Positions 50,653 to 60,033 of a stretch of 64,000 nucleotides of DNA are shown here, piece by piece. The position numbers were made by a program, and so were the translations under genes. Source of the stretch: Haliscomenobacter sp. (lineage in GTDB: Bacteria > Bacteroidota > Bacteroidia > Chitinophagales > Saprospiraceae); assembly GCA_016707205.1 (NCBI GenBank), contig JADJHZ010000006.1:124001-188000 (forward strand). Reading direction: 5' to 3'. The first letter of the stretch is position 1, and every line of letters starts with the position of its first letter. The notes under the pieces were generated by a model that was given only the letters and a program-made list of their open reading frames with translations, made no database searches and was not told the DNA's origin.

Positions 50653-51843
50653 TTATTTCAACACGTTCAGGGCCTTGCCTACTTTCGTGAATGCCGCTAC
50701 CGCTTTTTCCAGGTGTTCCCGCTCGTGAGCAGCAGAGATTTGCACCCGGATCCGGGCTTTGCCTCTGGGCACCACCGGGAAGAAAAAGCCGATGACGTAG
50801 ATGCCTTCCTCGAGCAACCGGGCGGCAAACTCCTGAGCCAGAGGAGCATCGTAGAGCATGATCGGAACGATGGGGTGCTCCCCGGGAAGAACGTCGAAGC
50901 CAGCTTCGGTGATTGCTTTGCGGAAAAACCGGGTGTTGTCTTCGAGTTTATCCCGAAGCGCCGTGCTTGCGCTCAGCAATTCCAGCACCTTAATGGAAGC
51001 GCCGACGATAGCCGGAGCCACCGTGTTGGAGAACAGGTAGGGCCTGGAGCGCTGCCGGAGGATATCGACGATCTCTTTTTTCGCCGCGGTAAAGCCCCCC
51101 GAAGCGCCGCCAAGGGCTTTGCCCAGGGTGCCGGTGATGATGTCGATCCGGTCCATCACCCCTCGGTATTCGTGGGTACCTCTGCCGGTTCTACCCATGA
51201 AACCGGTGGCATGACACTCGTCGATCATCACCATGGCGTTGTATTTTTCGGCGAGGTCGCATATTTTTTCCAGTTGCGCGATGGTGCCGTCCATCGAAAA
51301 CGCCCCATCGGTAGAAATCATTCTCCTGCGGGCGCCGGAGGCCATCTGAAGCTGTTTTTCCAGGTCGTCCATATCGTTGTGGCGGTAGCGGAGGCGGGAA
51401 GCCTTGCACAGGCGGATGCCGTCGATGATGGAAGCATGGTTGAGCTCGTCCGAAATAATGGCGTCTTCTTCGCCCAGGAGCGGCTCGAACAAGCCGCCGT
51501 TGGCGTCGAAAGCGGCAGCATACAGGATGGCGTCTTCCTGCCCAAGGAATTCCGCAATTTTTCCTTCGAGTTCTTTATGAATATCCTGGGTGCCGCAAAT
51601 AAAGCGGACGGAGGACAAGCCAAACCCGTGGGTATCGATGGTCTCCTTGGCGGCCTGGATCACTTCGGGGTGGGAAGAAAGGCCCAGGTAGTTGTTAGCG
51701 CAAAAATTCAGGACTTCCTGTCCGGAATTCAGGGCAATTTCCGCCCCCTGAGGACTCACGATAATCCGTTCTTTTTTGAAAAGACCGGCTTCCTGCAATT
51801 CCTGCAATTCCTTTTCCAAAGCAGGTTCAACGGTGGTAAACAT
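50653..51843 (-). CDS. kbl: Glycine C-acetyltransferase (2-amino-3-ketobutyrate CoA ligase)
   Basis: A 396-residue alpha-oxoamine synthase-type PLP enzyme. Motifs are NFCANNYLGLSSHPEV, GLSSVRFICGTQDIHKELE, MIDECHATGFMGRTGRGTHE and the PLP-lysine region ITGTLGKALGGASGGF. It splits 2-amino-3-ketobutyrate with CoA into glycine and acetyl-CoA. The tdh gene directly upstream supplies its substrate, forming the threonine-to-glycine route. Confidence 0.95.
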   Translation of the reverse strand: MFTTVEPALEKELQELQEAGLFKKERIIVSPQGAEIALNSGQEVLNFCANNYLGLSSHPEVIQAAKETIDTHGFGLSSVRFICGTQDIHKELEGKIAEFLGQEDAILYAAAFDANGGLFEPLLGEEDAIISDELNHASIIDGIRLCKASRLRYRHNDMDDLEKQLQMASGARRRMISTDGAFSMDGTIAQLEKICDLAEKYNAMVMIDECHATGFMGRTGRGTHEYRGVMDRIDIITGTLGKALGGASGGFTAAKKEIVDILRQRSRPYLFSNTVAPAIVGASIKVLELLSASTALRDKLEDNTRFFRKAITEAGFDVLPGEHPIVPIMLYDAPLAQEFAARLLEEGIYVIGFFFPVVPRGKARIRVQISAAHEREHLEKAVAAFTKVGKALNVLK

Positions 51844-51885
51844 ATCTATTCAATTTATGAAGTCTACAAAATAACTTTTAATTAT

Positions 51886-52851
51886 CTACCCTAAACCCGG
51901 CAACTTAACCAGATAATGACTGGCCAGGTGGCTGAGCATATCGCGAGTCATGTAATCGAGGTCAAATACCGGTTTCCAGCCCCAATCGTCCCGGGCAATG
52001 GAATCGTCGATACTGGAAGGCCAGCTTTCGGCGATCTGCTGGCGGAAATCCGGCTTGTAATCAACGGCAAATTCGGGAACGTACTGTTGAATGGCTCGGG
52101 TGACTTCCGCCGGGGTAAAACTCAGGCCGGCCATGTTGTAGCTGGTCCGGATGCGGATCTGGCTGGGATCGGCTTCCATTAATTCCAGGGTTCCGCGAAT
52201 GGCGTCGTCCATGTACAGCATAGGCAAGGACATATCCGCTTTAAGAAAGCAGGTATAGGGATTGCCCTTAACCGCTTCGTGAAAGATTTCAACGGCATAA
52301 TCCGTTGTTCCGCCTCCAGGCAGGGATTGGTAGCCGATGATCCCGGGATAGCGGACCGAGCGGACGTCGACTCCGTATTTAAGAAAGTAGTACTGGCACC
52401 AGTTCTCCCCGGCAATTTTGCTGATGCCATACACGGTGGTGGGCTGGGTAATCGTGTCCTGGGGCGTAGCCACCCGGGGAGTCGTAGGGCCAAAAACAGC
52501 AATGGAACTGGGGAAGAAAACCCGGAGATTGAAATCCTTTGCCATTTCCAGCACGTTGAACAACCCGCGCATATTGATGTCCCAGGCTTGCTGCGGGTGC
52601 TGCTCCCCTTTGGCGGAGAGGATTGCCGCCAGGTGGTAAACCTGGGTAACCCCGTATTTTTCAACCAACTCCCGCAACCTGGAAGCGTAAAGCACATCCA
52701 GGACTTCAAAAGGACCGTTGGAGGTCATGGGCCTGCGGATATCCGAAGCCAGCACGGCTTCCGTTCCAAAGCGGTCCCGCAAAGCGCCGGTGAGCACGGA
52801 CCCGATCTGCCCGTTGGCGCCCGTGATCAAAATCATTTCTTTGGTTTTCAT
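51886..52851 (-). CDS. tdh: L-threonine 3-dehydrogenase, SDR type
   Basis: A 321-residue extended short-chain dehydrogenase. It has the Rossmann motif LITGANGQIGSVLTGAL, then YHLAAILSAKGEQHPQQAW, the FFPSSIAVFG segment and catalytic VYGISKIAGE with the Tyr-x3-Lys pair. Bacteroidota use this epimerase-like type of threonine dehydrogenase rather than the zinc enzyme. Its neighbour kbl strongly supports the assignment. I chose the ATG at 52,851, which gives the family start; the longer frame covers noncoding DNA. Confidence 0.93.
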   Translation of the reverse strand: MKTKEMILITGANGQIGSVLTGALRDRFGTEAVLASDIRRPMTSNGPFEVLDVLYASRLRELVEKYGVTQVYHLAAILSAKGEQHPQQAWDINMRGLFNVLEMAKDFNLRVFFPSSIAVFGPTTPRVATPQDTITQPTTVYGISKIAGENWCQYYFLKYGVDVRSVRYPGIIGYQSLPGGGTTDYAVEIFHEAVKGNPYTCFLKADMSLPMLYMDDAIRGTLELMEADPSQIRIRTSYNMAGLSFTPAEVTRAIQQYVPEFAVDYKPDFRQQIAESWPSSIDDSIARDDWGWKPVFDLDYMTRDMLSHLASHYLVKLPGLG

Positions 52852-52946
52852 TTGGTTAGAGGTTGAACCGGAACAAAAGCGCTCCTGTGGGTTCTGTCCC
52901 GGCAAATTCAGAGACAAGATAGGGAAAAAAGCGACGACCCGGCTTT

Positions 52947-53402
52947 CTATAACCCCGCATAATCCGGAATTCCTTCCAATTCCAGAATTTCTCCGGTACC
53001 GGAATTTATCCGGCAACCAAACCCAACGAGGCCGTTGACCAGCATAAAATAAGGCGCCCGGAGCGTCATGTTATACCGGACCGCCTGAAAGAACACCTCC
53101 TGGTTTACCGGAACGTCCGGCGCCTTGCACTCTACCAACACCAGCGGTTCCATGGAATGCGCATAGATCAGAATATCCGTTCTGCGGGAAAGGCCATTGA
53201 CCTTAAGTTTTTTTTCCACAGCGATCCGGTTTCGGGGATAGCCTTTTTCTTCCATCAGGTAGATCAGCAGAGCCTGGCGCACGGATTCTTCCGGCTGGAG
53301 CACCAGCCAGGATTTTCGGATCGGGTCCCAGACCAATGGTTTCCCTCCTGCCGTTTGGAGAGTAAGTTTGGAAAAAAAACGGTCCAGGAGAAGGGGGAAC
53401 AT
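52947..53402 (-). CDS. Small HsdR_N-like PD-(D/E)xK nuclease-fold protein
   Basis: A 151-residue protein matching the stand-alone type I restriction enzyme R N-terminal domain proteins common in Bacteroidota. The nuclease core is visible: Asp76 in RRTDILIYA and Glu91-x-Lys93 in VLVECKAPD, with QAVRYNMTL as the conserved QxxxY helix. No helicase, HsdM or HsdS is adjacent, so it is not a restriction system by itself. The physiological role is unknown. Confidence 0.82.
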   Translation of the reverse strand: MFPLLLDRFFSKLTLQTAGGKPLVWDPIRKSWLVLQPEESVRQALLIYLMEEKGYPRNRIAVEKKLKVNGLSRRTDILIYAHSMEPLVLVECKAPDVPVNQEVFFQAVRYNMTLRAPYFMLVNGLVGFGCRINSGTGEILELEGIPDYAGL

Positions 53403-53471
53403 GGAGGATTTTTTATTCGGTGAAAGAGCGTTTAGGCGTGGCGTGTGACGGGCGCGAGGGGGCCCGCCGCC

Positions 53472-54530
53472 TCAGAAAACCATCACCGGCTGGCTGGCTA
53501 TGCGGTTGCCGGCTATCAGGCGTAGGGTGTATTTTCCGGCAGCGGGAAACTGGTGGCGGCTCAGCTCAAAAGGATGGGTCCCTCCGGCCAACCTGCCTTC
53601 GAAAAGCGTTTTGACCTTTTGCCCTTTCATATCAAACAATTCCAGCCGGACCTGCTGCACGGGGGCGGGCAGAACGATCTGAACCTGGGCGGCATCTGCT
53701 ACGACATTGGGCCATACCCGGAATCCCTGCAAAAGCACAGGGTCCTGCACGCTGGTGACTGTTTTGCCGATCACATCCGTCCAGTTGGCATTTACGAAAT
53801 CGTATTTGGTCCCGTTTTTCTTCCAGATCACGGAAGCGATGATGAGGTTGCTGACGTCCAAATCGGAAGGCAATACATAGCTGAAGAGGGTCCCTTGAAA
53901 GGTCCCCGAGAGGATCGTCCCGGAGGCCAGGGGCTTACCGAAAACCTCCGGCAGCAAGGACGTGCGGAACACGTTGGAATGGGTTTCGCTGGCGGAACGG
54001 GAAGCCTGTTCTTTGACGACGGCTTTTTCCAACAGGTAGAACGCCAGAAAATACTCGCCGGTCGTGTATTGAAAAAACTGGGAGCGGCTTTGGACGGTGA
54101 GTTCCCTGCTGTTGTCGTCGAAGGTTAGCTTCATTCCCGTTTGCACAATCGGGGTATTTTTGGCGGCATTGTTGACATTGGTAGTAACGGTATTCTCGGT
54201 GGAGGAACCTCCTGTACCCACTACTTTCGTGTTGTAAAAGAAGTAAGGCTGGCTGTACACCAGGTCGAAGTTATTCAGCAACTGAACCGCCATCGGGCTG
54301 TACAGTTTGCTGACGGTGCTGGTGTGGGCGGCGAACACCACTGCGTTGGCGCCATGGCTGGCAACCATGTTTTTATAGGAATCCCAGGCGCTGCCTCCGC
54401 AAAAGGGGCACCAGGTGGCGGTCAGCTTGGTCACCAACGACTGCTGGGTGCCTGGAACCTCAATGGGATCCTGAGCGGAGAGGGCGGATAGGCCAAAAGC
54501 AAAAAGGAAGGAGAAAAGGAAGGTTTTCAT
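53472..54530 (-). CDS. Omp28-like thioredoxin-fold protein with T9SS sorting domain
   Basis: A 352-residue secreted protein. A signal peptide (ending LSAQ) precedes a thioredoxin-like domain with TATWCPFCGGSAWDSYK (Cys41, Cys44), then an Omp28-type beta region. It ends with a C-terminal sorting domain (RVWPNVVADAAQVQIVL, ending NRIASQPVMVF). The CxxC suggests redox or disulfide chemistry at the cell surface; the substrate is unknown. It lies upstream of the HsdR_N gene and downstream of tilS on the same strand. Confidence 0.82.
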   Translation of the reverse strand: MKTFLFSFLFAFGLSALSAQDPIEVPGTQQSLVTKLTATWCPFCGGSAWDSYKNMVASHGANAVVFAAHTSTVSKLYSPMAVQLLNNFDLVYSQPYFFYNTKVVGTGGSSTENTVTTNVNNAAKNTPIVQTGMKLTFDDNSRELTVQSRSQFFQYTTGEYFLAFYLLEKAVVKEQASRSASETHSNVFRTSLLPEVFGKPLASGTILSGTFQGTLFSYVLPSDLDVSNLIIASVIWKKNGTKYDFVNANWTDVIGKTVTSVQDPVLLQGFRVWPNVVADAAQVQIVLPAPVQQVRLELFDMKGQKVKTLFEGRLAGGTHPFELSRHQFPAAGKYTLRLIAGNRIASQPVMVF

Positions 54531-54550
54531 GGTGATTTTCGGTTAATGAT

Positions 54551-55897
54551 TCAGGAAATACCGGAATGCGTTATACGCCAAAAAGGCTGTTCGTTGTCTT
54601 TGTTTAATTTAAAGCGTTCATCCAGGCGGTACCCAATGAGCCAGATGATCCTGCCGTCGCCATTTTCCAGAACGAGGGCCCGGTCTTTGGCGAAGCGGTC
54701 GATCTTGCTATCGGTCAGGATATCCTGTACTTTTTTTCGTTTTCCTTTCATCCCCAAGGGATACAGAAAATCACCCGGTGCCCAGGGCCTGCAATGCAAG
54801 GGAAACTGCAGTTTCTCTGCATTGACGAGTACTTCCCGCCCTCCGTCCGGCCACTCCGGAGGCAAGGCTCCGGCGGCAAAGGTCAGGGAAAGCTGGCCCT
54901 CCGGCAGCATATATACCCCGGCCTGGTCTATTTCCACGGAAAAGGGGCTATTTACAAGTATACGTTTTTCCAGAATAAAGGTTTCTCTGTCGATCAGCAA
55001 TTGGAAATCCGCGGCAAAAAAAAGCTGCCCGGGCTGGCCTTTCCTGCCTTTCCAGATGGATTCCGCCTGTTCCGGACGAAACCCATACGGGGCGAGCAGC
55101 TCAAAACAAACGGCAGCGGCAGCGGGATGCCCCTCCAATCGGGGCCAGTGGATCAGCACCCGGCTGTCTTTCGTTTCCACGCAAGTTTGGCGGAGATTCT
55201 GCAGGGCGTATGCGTAGATCTGTAGCGCCCCGCGGAGAGCGTGAAACGTGTGGTCCATTTGCCTTTCGAATCCGGGCTGGATATGGCGCAAAACGGGCAG
55301 CAGCAGGAGCCGGATCTGATTTCGGAGGTAGTAGGTTTCGGTGTTGGAGGCGTCTTCCCGGTGGATCAGGCCCTGTTCCTGGTAAAACGACTCCAGTGCG
55401 GCCCGGGTGAACCCGTTCAGGGGCCTCAAGATCCGGTCGTTCCGGGCGGGAATGCCCGCCAGCCCGCGCAGCCCGCTGCCCCGGAGCAGGTTGATGAAAA
55501 AGGTTTCCAGGGAATCGTTCCAATGGTGGGCGGTGACCAGCCAATCGAAGCCTTGTTCCCGGCGGACGGTCTCGAGCCATTCATACCGCAGGTCCCGGGC
55601 GGCCATTTGAATGGAAATCCGCCGGGCGCGGGCGTGGTCCTGGGTAGGAAAGCGGCAGCTGAAAACCGGAACGCCGGATTGCTCCGCCAGGGCATGGACA
55701 AAGCGTTCGTCGGCGTCGGACTCAGCGCCTCGAAGGGCGAAATTGCCATGGGCGACGGCAAAAGAATAACCGGAAAGAGCAAACAAGCGCAGGAGGACCA
55801 CCGAATCCAGTCCTCCGCTGACTGCCAGGAGAAAACGCTGACGCCCGGGATCTTCCCCGGTCAGCCCGATCAGCGCTTTCTGGAACCGTTCAAGCAT
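54551..55897 (-). CDS. tilS: tRNA(Ile)-lysidine synthetase
   Basis: A 448-residue N-type ATP pyrophosphatase that converts the C34 wobble base of tRNA-Ile to lysidine. The PP-loop AVSGGLDSVVLLRL is at residues 25-38. It also has VAHGNFALRGAESDADERFV, VTAHHWNDSLETFFINLLRG and LRNQIRLLLLPVL, plus a C-terminal TilS substrate-binding domain (CRPWAPGDFLYPLGMKGKRK). An essential gene, intact here. Confidence 0.94.
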   Translation of the reverse strand: MLERFQKALIGLTGEDPGRQRFLLAVSGGLDSVVLLRLFALSGYSFAVAHGNFALRGAESDADERFVHALAEQSGVPVFSCRFPTQDHARARRISIQMAARDLRYEWLETVRREQGFDWLVTAHHWNDSLETFFINLLRGSGLRGLAGIPARNDRILRPLNGFTRAALESFYQEQGLIHREDASNTETYYLRNQIRLLLLPVLRHIQPGFERQMDHTFHALRGALQIYAYALQNLRQTCVETKDSRVLIHWPRLEGHPAAAAVCFELLAPYGFRPEQAESIWKGRKGQPGQLFFAADFQLLIDRETFILEKRILVNSPFSVEIDQAGVYMLPEGQLSLTFAAGALPPEWPDGGREVLVNAEKLQFPLHCRPWAPGDFLYPLGMKGKRKKVQDILTDSKIDRFAKDRALVLENGDGRIIWLIGYRLDERFKLNKDNEQPFWRITHSGIS

Positions 55898-55908
55898 ATC
55901 TGGTCCGT

Positions 55909-57228
55909 TTACCCCTTTGCGCTGGGCAAAGGCTGCAGGCGGCGACGCATCACCGGCACGTCCTTCACCACCATCTGCATGTTTTCACTGGTGCGTTCTT
56001 CCATCATAACGATTTTGCCCCGGCGGAGGTTGACCAGCACATCGGGGTGGTAATGGCGCACGGTGTACAGCTCCAGCCCCCGGTCGATGATCACCTTAAA
56101 TTGGTCGTGGATACGCTCTGCGAAGCGGTCGACTTTGTCGTCGATATCGTTCACGCAAACGTTGAAACTGATCGCCGAGTTCTGCATCATATTGACTTGC
56201 AGGCGCATTTCGGCAATCATATTGAACAGGAAGCTCAGGTGGTGTTCGGCGACAAAAGAGAAATCGCGCGTAGAGATAAAGAGCAAGGCTTGGTTCCGCT
56301 CGACGGCGACCATAGGCGGATAGAGGTCTTCGGCTTCGTCGGAAATGCAGGTGCCTTCGCCGGAGGGGTCGATAAAGGATTTGACATAGAGCGGGATGCT
56401 CTTGTTTTGGAGCGGCTTGATGGTCTTTGGGTGGATGACCTTCGCGCCGTAGTAGGTCATTTCGATGGCTTCTTTATAGGAGAGGCGGTCGATTTTCACC
56501 ACGTTTTCGAACAAGCGCGGGTCGGCAGTGAGCACGCCGGGCACGTCCTTCCAGATGGTCATGCGTTCGGCGTCGAGGCAGAAAGAGAAAATGGCGGCGG
56601 TATAGTCGGATCCCTCGCGGCCGAGGGTGGTGGTGAAGTTTTCGGTCGTGCCTCCAATAAAGCCCTGGGTGAGTACGAACCCGCCTTTGGCCAGCATGGG
56701 CCGAACCAGCCGTTTGGCATTGTCGACGGTTTCGTTCCACTGCACCCAGCCTTCGCGGAAGATATCGTCGGTGAGGATCACGTCGCGGGCGTCGAGCCAT
56801 TGGGTAGGTAAGCCGCTTTCATTCAGGTACGCCTGAACGATCCGGGAAGACACCAGTTCGCCGATGGAAACGATCTGGTCGTACATAAAGTCGTAGTTGT
56901 CGTGGGGAGGCTCGTCGAGAATCCATTCGACCTCCACAAACGCATCGTTGACCAGGGCGTAGGCTTCGTGATTCTGGGGAAACAGCTCGCCCATGAGCTG
57001 GTAGTGACCGGTTTTGATGTCCTCCAGCAAGGCATACGCCTGCCCGGTTTTTTTGGCGTGGGCTTCGACGACCTTTTCGAGCAAATTGGTCGTTTTGCCC
57101 ATAGCGGAGACGATGATCACGAGGGAGTCGTCCTTATAGGACTGTAGTATTCGGGCTACGTTTTTGATAGCCGGGGCGTCTTTGATGGAAGCGCCGCCAA
57201 ATTTGAAGACTTTCAGCGTTTTTTTCAT
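55909..57228 (-). CDS. Aspartate kinase
   Basis: A 439-residue kinase phosphorylating aspartate, the first step towards lysine, threonine and methionine. Motifs are LKVFKFGGASIKDAPAIKNV, VIIVSAMGKTTNLLE, FIGGTTENFTTTLGREGSDYTA and YKEAIEMTYYGAKVIHPKTI. A C-terminal ACT regulatory region follows (LFISTRDFSFVAEHHLSFLF). It is monofunctional, with no homoserine dehydrogenase domain. I chose the ATG at 57,228 (MKKTLKVFKFGG). It lies 11 bases upstream of tilS. Confidence 0.93.
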   Translation of the reverse strand: MKKTLKVFKFGGASIKDAPAIKNVARILQSYKDDSLVIIVSAMGKTTNLLEKVVEAHAKKTGQAYALLEDIKTGHYQLMGELFPQNHEAYALVNDAFVEVEWILDEPPHDNYDFMYDQIVSIGELVSSRIVQAYLNESGLPTQWLDARDVILTDDIFREGWVQWNETVDNAKRLVRPMLAKGGFVLTQGFIGGTTENFTTTLGREGSDYTAAIFSFCLDAERMTIWKDVPGVLTADPRLFENVVKIDRLSYKEAIEMTYYGAKVIHPKTIKPLQNKSIPLYVKSFIDPSGEGTCISDEAEDLYPPMVAVERNQALLFISTRDFSFVAEHHLSFLFNMIAEMRLQVNMMQNSAISFNVCVNDIDDKVDRFAERIHDQFKVIIDRGLELYTVRHYHPDVLVNLRRGKIVMMEERTSENMQMVVKDVPVMRRRLQPLPSAKG

Positions 57229-57342
57229 AGGATGGCGATCAAAGGAAGCGGGTTTCTCTTCCCGGTAGTTTCTGTGTAAAAAGTGGGGCAAATATACGGT
57301 ACTTTGATGGTTTTTGGGGAGGTTGGCGGGAGTTAATTGACG

Positions 57343-57465
57343 GGAGCAGGGAGTAAGGGAGCGGGGAGTAAGGGAGTAAGGGAGCGGGGGAGCGGGGAGT
57401 AAGGGAGTAAGGGGGAGTAAGGGAGCAGGGAGTAAGGGAGCGGGGAGTAAGGGAGGGAGGGAGGT
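57343..57465. repeat. GGGAGTAA/GGGAGCG microrepeat array
   Basis: A purine-rich array of seven- to eight-base units (GGGAGTAA, GGGAGCG) about 120 bases long, upstream of aspartate kinase. It marks the boundary after which base composition becomes AT-rich. The remainder of 57,229-57,662 holds only possible promoter-like sequence before the LacI gene. Confidence 0.8.
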
Positions 57466-57662
57466 GTCTTTAACGCTGCTGGTCCGCCAATAAAAAAGAG
57501 CTGGAAAATACGCCGAACCTGGTCTGATAGGCTATATTTGTTAGCCTATTAAAGCCCCGAAAGCAGATCAATTTTCTCAAAAATAGATAACTTTACATCA
57601 ATTTAATAACCAATTTTTCACACCTTTGTTAAACAAGACAACCTAACAGGATTTTATTTTCC

Positions 57663-58700
57663 ATGAAAAATAATAATGTAACTTTAAAATATATAGCCCA
57701 AACCCTTGATGTTTCAGTTACAACTGTCTCAAGAGTATTAAATGGCCTGGGCGAGCAATTCAGGATTAGTAAAAATACGATAGAATTAATTTTAGTTACC
57801 GCTGATAAATTAAATTATAGATCCAACAATATTGCCAAAGGGCTTCGCTTAAAAAAGTCATCTACCATTGGGCTTATTGTACCCGATATAACTAATTCAT
57901 GGTTTGCCCAACTTGCATTAGAGATAGAAAAAGAAGCCAGAAAGCACCATTATAATATCTTCTTATGCAATAGTAATGATGATCTAAAAATAGAAAAAAA
58001 ATGCATTGCTTTACTCCAAAGCTGGATGGTAGACGGGATAGTAATAGTCCCGCTAGGCCTGGAGTCAGAACATTTAGTAAAAGCTTCAAAAAGCGGCACT
58101 CCTTTGGTTTTAATTGACCGTTTTTTTGAAGGAGTAAATTTGCCATACATTACTTCTAACGATTTTGAAGGGTCTTTAGAGGCTACTCAATATTTAATAA
58201 ATAATGGGCATAAAAAAATTGCCTGCTTTCAGGGCATTGTGGGCACATCGCCAAACAACCAACGTGTAAATGGTTACAAAAAAGCATTAAAAAATAATAA
58301 AATTCCGTTTGATCCGGCATTGGTGATAGGTACGGATTTTGGTTACCACAATGGCTACACTTGTGCATTGAAAATAATTAAAGATCTGGATAAAACTGAA
58401 ATCACTGCAATTTTTTCTACGGGAAATCAAATTACATTAGGCTTATTAAAAGCATTTAAAGAAAAAGGTGTAAAAATACCAGATGAGATATCACTTGTTT
58501 CATTTGATGAACAGGTGTATTCCGATTTATTATTTACTCCCTTGTCAACCGTTTCACATTTGAATGAGAATCTTGGTGATTTGGCAATTAAAATGCTACT
58601 CAACCAATTTGATACTAATGCTAAAGTAAAGCCAAAAAATGTAGTACTTAAATCAAAGTTGATTATCAGGGATTCGGTAAAAAATTTAAATCTTAAGTGA
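57663..58700 (+). CDS. LacI-family transcriptional regulator
   Basis: A 345-residue repressor. The N-terminal helix-turn-helix and hinge (TLKYIAQTLDVSVTTVSRVL) are followed by a periplasmic-binding-protein-like sugar domain (GLIVPDITNSWFAQLALEIE, ISLVSFDEQVYSDLL, PLSTVSHLNENLGDLAIKML). It should bind a sugar or derivative and control the adjacent glycoside-hydrolase and sugar-transport operon. Codons are AT-rich, unlike genes before 57 kb. Confidence 0.93.
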   Translation: MKNNNVTLKYIAQTLDVSVTTVSRVLNGLGEQFRISKNTIELILVTADKLNYRSNNIAKGLRLKKSSTIGLIVPDITNSWFAQLALEIEKEARKHHYNIFLCNSNDDLKIEKKCIALLQSWMVDGIVIVPLGLESEHLVKASKSGTPLVLIDRFFEGVNLPYITSNDFEGSLEATQYLINNGHKKIACFQGIVGTSPNNQRVNGYKKALKNNKIPFDPALVIGTDFGYHNGYTCALKIIKDLDKTEITAIFSTGNQITLGLLKAFKEKGVKIPDEISLVSFDEQVYSDLLFTPLSTVSHLNENLGDLAIKMLLNQFDTNAKVKPKNVVLKSKLIIRDSVKNLNLK

Positions 58701-58713
58701 TTAACGAAATAAT

Positions 58714-58998
58714 TAGTCGATCCTTAAAAACTCACTTCCAAGCCCCGAGGGCGAGAACTCCTTCTCGAAAAAATCCCAGTCAATCCGGTTTGCCAAAACG
58801 ACCAGACCTTCGATAGGATTAACCATTTCCTTCCATTTCGGACCAGGCTCATTCCCCCGCTTTGGGTCATTTAGGTTGCCTTTCATAATTTGCAAGGTTT
58901 TCAGCCTAAATTTAATTTTTCTTGTAAAAAAATACAAAAAAAACAAGCACATATATCGCTCAACGTTCGTGAATTAGGTCCTTTTTAAGGATCGACTA
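58714..58998. mobile_element. Miniature IS remnant with 17-bp terminal inverted repeats
   Basis: A 285-base element with perfect 17-base inverted ends TAGTCGATCCTTAAAAA (58,714-58,730 and 58,982-58,998); the outer TA may be a target duplication. The minus strand encodes about 57 codons (MKGNLNDPKRGNEPGPKWKE, then VLANRIDWDFFEKEFSPS) that resemble the N-terminus of IS5-like transposases. The frame runs directly into the opposite terminal repeat. It looks like an IS with nearly all of its transposase deleted. Confidence 0.75.
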
Positions 58999-59024
58999 TT
59001 TAAACCCGGTATTAGCAACACTTT

Positions 59025-60023
59025 TTATTTAGAAATTATAATCATTGTCAAACCTGCTATGTATAAAAGCAACATTATATTTAACAATAGCTTGGTTCCC
59101 TTTGATGCTTTATCAAACTCTTTCCAAACATAAATACCCCAAAGCGCAGCAACTACTGTTGCCCCTTGCCCTAAGCCATAAGACACTGCAGGGCCTGCTT
59201 TTCCAGAAGCAATAATGCTAAGTGACATTCCAATACACCATATCATACCACCTAAAAGTCCAATTAAATGGTCTTTTTTTAAGCCATTGAAATAATCGTT
59301 AAATGAAACGGGTGTTCCGGTAAACGGACGCTTCATCTGTATGGTATTAAAAACAAAGCTGCTTATTACAATACCCACGGCAAAAATTACTAAGGCGGTA
59401 TAAGGAGTAAGTTTGCCTGCTTCGGGAATACTGAAATTTGTCACCATTGAACCAGCGACATACTTGTAAAATAATCCCATTAAACATCCACTTACTACTG
59501 ATAGGATCAATCCTTTTTTAGAAACACCTGATGTAGAATTTGTTTGCAATTTGTGATAAGCTCTTGCGTTTAAAATTATTGCCAACGCAATTAAAGCAAC
59601 ACCTCCAAAAATTAAAATCGGATTACCCTGGGGAATTGATATATAATTAACAATTACACCTAATACCAGTGCAATGCCTATACCTACAGGAAAAGCTACT
59701 GACATACCTGCAATTCCTATTGCAGCTACTAATAAGATATTGGCTAAATTAAAAACAACGCCCCCAATAAAGGCATAAAATAAATTACTATTATCTGCTT
59801 GGCCAATATCATTCACAAACGACCTGCCTTCGTTTCCAAAACTTCCCAATGTAAAAGCCAGAAGGAGAGTAGTGATTAAAATTCCAAATCCATAGTCCCA
59901 ATACAACAATTCAAATCGCCATGTTTTGGTGGTGAGTTTGGTAGTATTTGCCCAACTACCCCAGCATAGCATGGTGATTACACAAAGCACAATAGCCAGT
60001 CCGTAATTTTCTACGATATACAT
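59025..60023 (-). CDS. GRP-family sugar transporter (GlcU/RbsU-like)
   Basis: A 332-residue protein with ten hydrophobic segments. GLAIVLCVITMLCWGSWANT at the start, ELLYWDYGFGILI and AVSYGLGQGATVVAALWGIYVWKEF near the end are typical of the glucose/ribose porter family in the drug/metabolite superfamily. It should import a monosaccharide by symport. It is the last gene of the operon and directly follows ribokinase, so ribose or a similar sugar is likely. Confidence 0.88.
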   Translation of the reverse strand: MYIVENYGLAIVLCVITMLCWGSWANTTKLTTKTWRFELLYWDYGFGILITTLLLAFTLGSFGNEGRSFVNDIGQADNSNLFYAFIGGVVFNLANILLVAAIGIAGMSVAFPVGIGIALVLGVIVNYISIPQGNPILIFGGVALIALAIILNARAYHKLQTNSTSGVSKKGLILSVVSGCLMGLFYKYVAGSMVTNFSIPEAGKLTPYTALVIFAVGIVISSFVFNTIQMKRPFTGTPVSFNDYFNGLKKDHLIGLLGGMIWCIGMSLSIIASGKAGPAVSYGLGQGATVVAALWGIYVWKEFDKASKGTKLLLNIMLLLYIAGLTMIIISK

Positions 60024-60033
60024 AATGTTTGTT

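Noticed and set aside
52947..53402. Type I restriction-modification system
   Set aside because: Only a stand-alone nuclease-fold domain is present. There is no helicase, methyltransferase or specificity subunit nearby.
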